A stretch of DNA of 64,000 nucleotides from Streptomyces sp. RKAG293 (lineage in GTDB: Bacteria; Actinomycetota; Actinomycetes; Streptomycetales; Streptomycetaceae), in the NCBI RefSeq assembly GCF_023701745.1, contig NZ_JAJOZB010000001.1:5369501-5433500 (forward strand). Direction: 5' to 3'. Made by a program: the position numbers and the translations under genes. The notes beneath the pieces were generated by a model, which saw only the letters and a list, made by a program, of their open reading frames with translations, made no database searches and had not been told where the DNA came from. Of the stretch, positions 59,674-64,000 are shown in pieces; position 1 is the first letter of the stretch, and each line of letters begins with the position of its first letter.

Positions 59674-60672
59674 TCAGACGGTGGAGCCGGCCTTGCGGCG
59701 GCGCACGACGAACATCGCGCCGACGCCGACCGCGACGGCCGCGCCGCCCGCGAGGGCGAGCTGCGGCATGGCGGAGGAGGAACCGGTCGCGGCCAGGCGG
59801 CCCTCCGGGGTCACCTGGGTGGTGTTGGCGGGCTTCACCGCGGGAAGCGGCTTCGAGCCACCGGTCTGCGGCTTGGAGTCCGGCACGTGGCCCGGCTTGG
59901 TGTGGGCCTTCAGGATGTTGAACTCGTAGAAGTTCTTACCGCTGGAGAAGACGCAGTCGCCCTTGCCGTCGGCGTAGGCGCCGATGGCGATCACGAAGCC
60001 GAAGCCCGCGGGGGTCGAGGCGTCGGCCGCGATGCGCAGGCTCAGCTTGAACTTCTCGTGGGCGCGGACATCGGTCCAGCCCAGGCCGCCGAAGTCCGGG
60101 TTCGTGTCGTTGAGCGAGACGTTCTGCCAGACACCGGTGCCGGGGTTCTTGAACTCCAGCTTCAGGTGCCGGGAGGTGTCCGAGAAGTCCTTGCCGCTGG
60201 CAGCGGCGGCGAAGGCGCCGAAGTCGACGCGCTTGTAGCTCTTGGCGGAGTTGTTCGCGATGTCGATCGTGAGGCCGTGCCAGCCGCTGCCCGCGACGAT
60301 CTTCGAGGGCAGGCCACTGAGGGTCGTGGTGAACGTCTTGTCCACCGGCAGGTCATCGGAGGACCCGTCGCTGGTGTCCGTGCACTTGCCCGGGGTCGTC
60401 GGGACCGTCGGCGAGTTGGAGGGGCTCGGCGTGGCCGAGGTGGTCGGCTTGGCCGATGCCGTGGCCGTCGCGGTGGCCGTGGCGGTCGCGGTCGGGGTGG
60501 CCGTCGGGGTCGCCGTCGGCGTGGCGGTGGCGTCCGGGGTGGCCGAGGCGGTCGCGGACGCGTCAGCGCCGGGGACCGTGGTGTCGGCGAAGGCGCTGGT
60601 GGCGGAGAGAAGTGCGGCGGGCGCTATGACAGCGGTCGCGGCGACGGTCACCAGAGTGCGGCGGAGCTTCAT
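59674..60672 (-). CDS. LAxTG sortase-anchored surface protein
   Basis: A 332-aa exported protein. It has a signal peptide (MKLRRTLVTVAATAVIAPAA, cleavage near SAFA), a long Ala/Thr/Pro low-complexity stalk (about residues 35-95), a beta-rich domain (GWHGLTIDIANNSAKSYKRV, LEFKNPGTGVWQNVSL), and a wall-sorting signal at 293-332: LAATG, a hydrophobic helix, and RRRK. LAxTG is the motif of class E sortases, and in Streptomyces such proteins include chaplins and other surface proteins. The sortase gene is not in this window. Confidence 0.88.
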   Translation of the reverse strand: MKLRRTLVTVAATAVIAPAALLSATSAFADTTVPGADASATASATPDATATPTATPTATPTATATATATATASAKPTTSATPSPSNSPTVPTTPGKCTDTSDGSSDDLPVDKTFTTTLSGLPSKIVAGSGWHGLTIDIANNSAKSYKRVDFGAFAAAASGKDFSDTSRHLKLEFKNPGTGVWQNVSLNDTNPDFGGLGWTDVRAHEKFKLSLRIAADASTPAGFGFVIAIGAYADGKGDCVFSSGKNFYEFNILKAHTKPGHVPDSKPQTGGSKPLPAVKPANTTQVTPEGRLAATGSSSAMPQLALAGGAAVAVGVGAMFVVRRRKAGSTV

Positions 60673-61296
60673 GCGAGACCTCTCGGGTCTGAAAAAGAGC
60701 TGGAGAAGCCGCCGCGGGAGGGGTCACGCAGGACGGCTGCGCTGATCGTATGACCAGGTCAGAGCCGAGAGGTGTGCCATTTCGATAACGCGGAACCGCT
60801 GAGGGAGAGGTCGGCACCGGACAGATCGGCGCAAACTTTGGCAGTTGCCCACGCTTGCCGGGATTTCGCTGTGACGTATGTCATGCCGCTTCGGCAGGGG
60901 TGGCCGGGCGATGGGGACGGGACAGGCCGTACTCCGATCGGGGGTCGGAGGAACGATTCCGGGGGTGCGGATGAGTAGGGTGGGTTTCGCAGAGCGGCCG
61001 GATCCCAGCGTCCTGGGAGCCGACCGCCTCTTTGGAGTTGCGACCGAGCAGCTGTCCCCTGCTGCCCGGTCACGGAGCACGGAGCGAGGTCCCACGGCCT
61101 GCCGCACGAATGGGCAGGCCTCATCGCTCCGCATTGATACCCCGCTCAGCTGCGTCTGAGCGGCATCCTGTTCGTCCACGCGTGGTTGTGGTCGACCGCC
61201 CCTGGCTGGCACGGACACCCCATCCAACGAAGGGGCCCCCGGGCCGGTCACGTGCCGTACGGGTGATGCCGCCCGAACGGGCGATCCGCAGAAACG
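60673..61296. other. 624-nt gap, no confident gene
   Basis: Between the divergently placed LAxTG gene and the chorismate mutase stop there is no frame with Streptomyces-like third-position GC. A 62-codon frame starting at ATG 60972 is rejected for that reason. The region does contain several stable stems between about 60985 and 61165, listed as a possible structured RNA, and otherwise I see nothing in it. Confidence 0.55.
60976..61165 (+). ncRNA. Possible structured RNA
   Basis: TAGGGT at 60976-60981 could be a -10 box. Downstream lie, in order, TCCCAG/CTGGGA (61003-61018), a two-stage stem (outer 61081-61087 with 61124-61130, inner 61096-61103 with 61113-61120) and an 8-bp stem 61142-61149/61156-61163. 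No known RNA family was recognised. The strand is inferred only from the -10 box, and structure by chance is common in GC-rich DNA. Confidence 0.3.
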
Positions 61297-61608
61297 TCAC
61301 ACGCGGCCGCGGCACAGCTCCAGCAGGGTCATCGCGAGGGTCGTCCCGGGCCGGCCGAGCTCATCACTGAAGTGGTTCAGCACCTCCATCTCGCGGGACA
61401 GGTTCACCCGCCGGCCGCCCGAGCCGATGCGGGCCCGCTGGATCTCCGCCGAGACGGCCATCCGTTCCGTGACCAGCGCGATGATCCGGGTGTCGAGATC
61501 GTCGATCCGGCCGCGCGCCCCCGTGATGAGGGCCACCGCCTCGTCCGTGCGTGCTCCGGTTTCGGCGGGGGCCGGGGCGGTGGCGACTGCTGCTGACTGG
61601 GTGCTCAT
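61297..61608 (-). CDS. AroQ-type chorismate mutase
   Basis: A 103-aa chorismate mutase of the all-helical AroQ class, which converts chorismate to prephenate for Phe and Tyr. Family residues are seen in ARGRIDDLDTRIIALVTERM and VSAEIQRARI, with Arg residues in the expected places. The N-terminal 25 residues are a low-complexity tail (MSTQSAAVATAPAPAE). ATG 61608 follows AGGAGACCTCACG. It is preceded by a leader with attenuator features (61659-61789). Confidence 0.9.
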   Translation of the reverse strand: MSTQSAAVATAPAPAETGARTDEAVALITGARGRIDDLDTRIIALVTERMAVSAEIQRARIGSGGRRVNLSREMEVLNHFSDELGRPGTTLAMTLLELCRGRV

Positions 61609-61658
61609 CGTGAGGTCTCCTGTGATGACTGGGCCGGACCGGGCCCGGAGACGACAGA

Positions 61659-61684
61659 CGCCCCGGACCGAAAGGTCCGGGGCG
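61659..61684 (-). terminator. Attenuator terminator before chorismate mutase
   Basis: On the minus strand an 11-bp perfect stem (61674-61684 with 61659-61669) closes the loop TTTC and is followed by TCTGTCGTCTCC. Its 5' arm contains CCGGACC, which can instead pair with GGTCCGG of the leader coding region (61731-61737), giving the mutually exclusive antiterminator expected of an attenuator. Confidence 0.7.
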
Positions 61685-61708
61685 CCTGGGAAGTCGCTTG
61701 TCAGTAGC

Positions 61709-61789
61709 TCAAGCAGCACGACCATGGCAGCCGGACCAGCCGGTGCCATAGGTAAACGCGAAGATCGCGGAGTGCGTGCTCGAGGACAT
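61709..61789 (-). CDS. Aromatic leader peptide of chorismate mutase
   Basis: A 26-codon open frame, ATG at 61789 to TGA at 61709, reads MSSSTHSAIFAFTYGTGWSG followed by CHGRAA. It holds Phe10 (TTC), Phe12 (TTT), Tyr14 (TAT) and Trp18 (TGG) in nine codons. TTT and TAT are rare in this GC-rich genome, as expected for ribosome-stalling sites. The Trp codon sits in the loop of a stem at 61724-61749. The start has no clear ribosome binding site, but CATACT ends 7 nt upstream, so the transcript may be leaderless. Confidence 0.7.
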   Translation of the reverse strand: MSSSTHSAIFAFTYGTGWSGCHGRAA

Positions 61790-61869
61790 GCGGACCAGTA
61801 TGGCGACGGGCACGCCGGGTAGCCAGCCGCCGACCGGATGGTGAGACGGGAGCGCCCTCGTGGAAACGG

Positions 61870-61875
61870 TAGAAT
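61870..61875 (+). promoter_or_regulatory. guaA promoter -10 box
   Basis: TAGAAT is a perfect principal-sigma -10 box, 40 nt upstream of the guaA start. No good -35 is visible at 17-18 nt. It fixes the guaA start downstream of this point. Confidence 0.6.
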
Positions 61876-61915
61876 CAGGGTCCGATCCCTCGTACATAAC
61901 GCCGGAAGGCCGCCC

Positions 61916-63511
61916 GTGGCATCAGCGACCCCAGCCGCCCCCGACCACACCCCGGACGTCGTCCTGGTAGTGGACTTCGGAGCGCAGTACGCCCAGCTCA
62001 TCGCCCGACGCGTCCGCGAGGCCCGGGTCTACAGCGAGATCGTCCCCAGCACCATGCCGGTGGACGAGATGCTCGCGAAGAACCCGAAGGCGATCATCCT
62101 CTCCGGCGGTCCGTCGTCGGTCTACGCCGAGGGCGCCCCCTCGCTCGACAAGGCGATCTTCGAGGCCGGGGTCCCGGTCTTCGGCATGTGCTACGGCTTC
62201 CAGCTGATGGCGGTGGCGCTCGGCGGCACCGTCGACGACAACGGTGCGCGTGAGTACGGCCGCACCGCGCTGTCCGTGAGCAAGCCCGGCTCGACGCTCT
62301 TCGAGGGCACCCCCACCGAGCAGTCCGTGTGGATGTCGCACGGCGACGCGTGCTCGGCGGCGCCCGCCGGCTTCGCCGTCACCGCCTCCACCGACGTGGT
62401 GCCGGTCGCCGCCTTCGAGGACGACGCGCGCAAGCTGTACGGCGTCCAGTACCACCCCGAGGTGCTGCACTCCACGCACGGCCAGCAGATCCTGGAGCAC
62501 TTCCTGTACCGCGGCGCGGGCATCGCGCCGGACTGGACGACGACGAACGTCGTCGAGGAGCAGGTCGCGGCGATCCGCGCCCAGGTCGGCACCAAGCGCG
62601 CGATCTGCGGGCTCTCGGGCGGTGTGGACTCCTCGGTGGCCGCGGCCATCGTGCAGAAGGCCATCGGCTCCCAGCTGACCTGCGTGTACGTCGACCACGG
62701 GCTGCAGCGCAAGGGCGAGTCCGAGCAGGTCGAGAAGGACTTCGTCGCGGCCACCGGCGTGCAGCTGAAGGTCGTCGACGCGGAGGAGCGCTTCCTGACC
62801 GCGCTCGCCGGCGTCACCGACCCGGAGACCAAGCGGAAGATCATCGGCCGCGAGTTCATCCGCGTCTTCGAGCAGGCCCAGGCCGAGCTCGTCGCCGAGG
62901 CGGGCGCGGCCGGCGAGGACGTCGCCTTCCTGGTGCAGGGCACCCTGTACCCGGACGTCGTCGAGTCCGGCGGCGGCACCGGCACCGCCAACATCAAGTC
63001 GCACCACAACGTGGGCGGGCTCCCCGACGACATCGAGTTCGAGCTGATCGAGCCGCTGCGCCAGCTCTTCAAGGACGAAGTCCGGATGGTCGGCCAGGAG
63101 CTGGGCCTGCCGGAGGAGATCGTCCAGCGCCAGCCGTTCCCCGGCCCCGGCCTGGGCATCCGCATCGTCGGCGAGGTCACCAAGGAGCGCCTGGACCTGC
63201 TGCGCGAGGCGGACTTCATCGCCCGCGAGGAGCTCACCGCGGCCGGCCTCGACCGGGAGATCTGGCAGTGCCCGGTCGTCCTGCTCGCCGACGTCCGCTC
63301 GGTCGGCGTCCAGGGCGACGGCCGCACCTACGGTCACCCGATCGTGCTGCGCCCGGTCTCCTCGGAGGACGCCATGACCGCCGACTGGTCGCGGCTGCCG
63401 TACGACGTCCTCGCCAAGATCTCCACCCGCATCACGAACGAGGTCGCCGACGTCAACCGCGTCGTCCTCGACGTGACGAGCAAGCCGCCGGGCACCATCG
63501 AGTGGGAGTGA
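61916..63511 (+). CDS. guaA: GMP synthase (glutamine-hydrolysing)
   Basis: GuaA (531 aa) aminates XMP to GMP, completing the pathway begun by GuaB. The glutaminase domain has the Cys nucleophile in FGMCYGFQLM and the His-Glu pair in YHPEVLHS. The ATP-pyrophosphatase domain has the P-loop LSGGVDSSVAA, and the C-terminal dimer domain ends SKPPGTIEWE. GTG 61916 follows CCGGAAGGCCGCCC and gives the standard length. An upstream open frame is excluded by the promoter. Confidence 0.97.
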   Translation: MASATPAAPDHTPDVVLVVDFGAQYAQLIARRVREARVYSEIVPSTMPVDEMLAKNPKAIILSGGPSSVYAEGAPSLDKAIFEAGVPVFGMCYGFQLMAVALGGTVDDNGAREYGRTALSVSKPGSTLFEGTPTEQSVWMSHGDACSAAPAGFAVTASTDVVPVAAFEDDARKLYGVQYHPEVLHSTHGQQILEHFLYRGAGIAPDWTTTNVVEEQVAAIRAQVGTKRAICGLSGGVDSSVAAAIVQKAIGSQLTCVYVDHGLQRKGESEQVEKDFVAATGVQLKVVDAEERFLTALAGVTDPETKRKIIGREFIRVFEQAQAELVAEAGAAGEDVAFLVQGTLYPDVVESGGGTGTANIKSHHNVGGLPDDIEFELIEPLRQLFKDEVRMVGQELGLPEEIVQRQPFPGPGLGIRIVGEVTKERLDLLREADFIAREELTAAGLDREIWQCPVVLLADVRSVGVQGDGRTYGHPIVLRPVSSEDAMTADWSRLPYDVLAKISTRITNEVADVNRVVLDVTSKPPGTIEWE

Positions 63512-63551
63512 CCTCCCGCTGAGCCCCGGGCCGTGTCGTCGCACGGTCGCC

Positions 63552-63586
63552 GCGCCGCCCCTCCTGCCTGCTGGGAGGGGCGGCGC
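63552..63586 (+). terminator. Terminator after guaA
   Basis: Arms 63552-63564 and 63574-63586 are perfectly complementary over 13 bp with a 9-nt loop, 40 nt after the guaA stop. Confidence 0.8.
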
Positions 63587-63625
63587 CGTCGTTCCCGGAC
63601 TCGCTCCGCACTCTGTTCTTCTCGC

Positions 63626-63639
63626 CTACCGCGCGGTAG
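63626..63639. promoter_or_regulatory. 14-bp palindrome over the promoter of the last gene
   Basis: CTACCGCGCGGTAG is a perfect palindrome that overlaps the TAGCTT -10-like box at 63637-63642. It lies 10 nt before the next ATG and has the look of a TetR-type operator. Confidence 0.5.
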
Positions 63640-63649
63640 CTTCCGCTGC

Positions 63650-64000
63650 ATGGCCGACTTCCTCCCGCAGCCCGCACAAGGGCGCACGCCGCCGCAGCCG
63701 ATACCCACCGAGCAGCTGCACTTCGCGCTGCCGCAGACGTTCACCACCACCGACGACGAGCGGCAGCACCGCAAGGAACGGCTGGTGGCCGCGCTGCGGC
63801 TGTTCGGGCGGTTCGGGTTCGAGGAGGGCGTGGCCGGGCACATCACGGCGCGCGACCCGGAGTTCACCGACCATTTCTGGGTCAATCCGTTCGGGATGAG
63901 CTTCAAGCTCGTCACCGTCAGCGATCTGATCCTGGTCAATCACGCGGGCCAGGTCGTCGAGGGCCGCTTCCACGTCAATCAGGCGGCCTTCGCGATCCAC
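63650..64000 (+). CDS. Class II aldolase/adducin family protein (5' part)
   Basis: The first 117 codons of a gene that runs off the right edge. The protein starts MADFLPQPAQGRTPPQPIP and continues with a class II aldolase/adducin pattern: helix RLVAALRLFGRFGFEEGVAGHITARDP and then FWVNPFGMSFKLVTVSDLILVN. The conserved GHIT/SxRDP block is typical of this zinc-dependent family, whose members include L-fuculose-phosphate aldolase. TAGCTT ends 7 nt before the ATG, so a leaderless mRNA is likely. The rest of the active site is outside the window. Confidence 0.85.
   Translation, partial: MADFLPQPAQGRTPPQPIPTEQLHFALPQTFTTTDDERQHRKERLVAALRLFGRFGFEEGVAGHITARDPEFTDHFWVNPFGMSFKLVTVSDLILVNHAGQVVEGRFHVNQAAFAIH

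Noticed and set aside
60972..61160. 62-codon plus-strand frame starting ATGAGTAGG
   Set aside because: Third codon positions are not GC-rich as in every real gene here, there is no ribosome binding site, and no homology is recognised.

Overview
The window is a block of chromosome from a high-GC actinobacterium, almost certainly a Streptomyces. The GC content and GC-rich third codon positions are extreme, GTG starts are frequent, and ribosomal genes are arranged in the actinobacterial order. The developmental regulators whiD, bldM and a ShbA-type sigma factor lie side by side. There is also a LAxTG (class E sortase) surface protein and a long run of Ser/Thr protein kinase genes. No phage, insertion sequence, tRNA, rRNA, CRISPR array or biosynthetic gene cluster was seen. 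The window reads as conserved core chromosome.

Layout. 1-10.2 kb: the end of the spc ribosomal operon (rplF-rplR-rpsE-rpmD-rplO), then secY-adk-map behind a hairpin and a separate promoter, then infA-rpmJ-rpsM-rpsK-rpsD-rpoA-rplQ-truA. 10.2-14.6 kb: a proline-rich single-pass membrane protein, an ABC-F ATPase and rplM-rpsI. 14.6-27.8 kb: a cell-wall and tRNA-modification block with glmM, coaA, glmS, acpS, nnr, alr, an alpha/beta hydrolase, tsaE, a small Pro/Ala-rich protein, a YkuD-like secreted protein, tsaB-rimI-tsaD and a small coupled gene. 27.8-39.1 kb: a lipoprotein polysaccharide deacetylase, a membrane Ser/Thr kinase, a THUMP-like methyltransferase, groES-groEL1 behind two CIRCE operators, a SnoaL-type fusion, an SDR, two tandem MOSC proteins, a class V aminotransferase and a divergent LysR regulator. 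39.3-44.5 kb: whiD and bldM transcribed divergently from a 0.5 kb control region, then shbA, guaB and a GuaB3-type paralogue. 44.6-48.5 kb: a small membrane protein, a nucleotide-sugar dehydrogenase lacking its catalytic cysteine, and glpD. 48.5-56 kb: four kinase-fold membrane proteins in a row, the third a clear pseudokinase. 56-64 kb: a succinate-semialdehyde dehydrogenase, a GMC oxidoreductase, the LAxTG protein, chorismate mutase behind an apparent aromatic-amino-acid attenuator, guaA, and the start of a class II aldolase/adducin-type gene.

How the parts fit. Most genes serve growth: translation, secretion, GMP synthesis (guaB, guaA), UDP-GlcNAc and D-Ala supply (glmS, glmM, alr) and t6A tRNA modification (tsaB, tsaD, tsaE). 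The bldM-whiD-shbA group links this block to sporulation and to transcription of the principal sigma factor. The kinase array next to glpD matches the arrangement of the S. coelicolor kinase cluster tied to sporulation cell-wall synthesis. Its pseudokinase carries a rare TTA codon, which may make it depend on the bldA tRNA.

Most promising for follow-up: the leader peptide and attenuator in front of chorismate mutase, the TTA-containing pseudokinase inside the kinase array, three enzyme-family members that have lost the expected catalytic cysteine (the nucleotide-sugar dehydrogenase, the GuaB3-type protein and the YkuD-like protein), and a 25-bp AT-rich palindrome between whiD and bldM. All start sites, promoters and RNA structures were read by eye.
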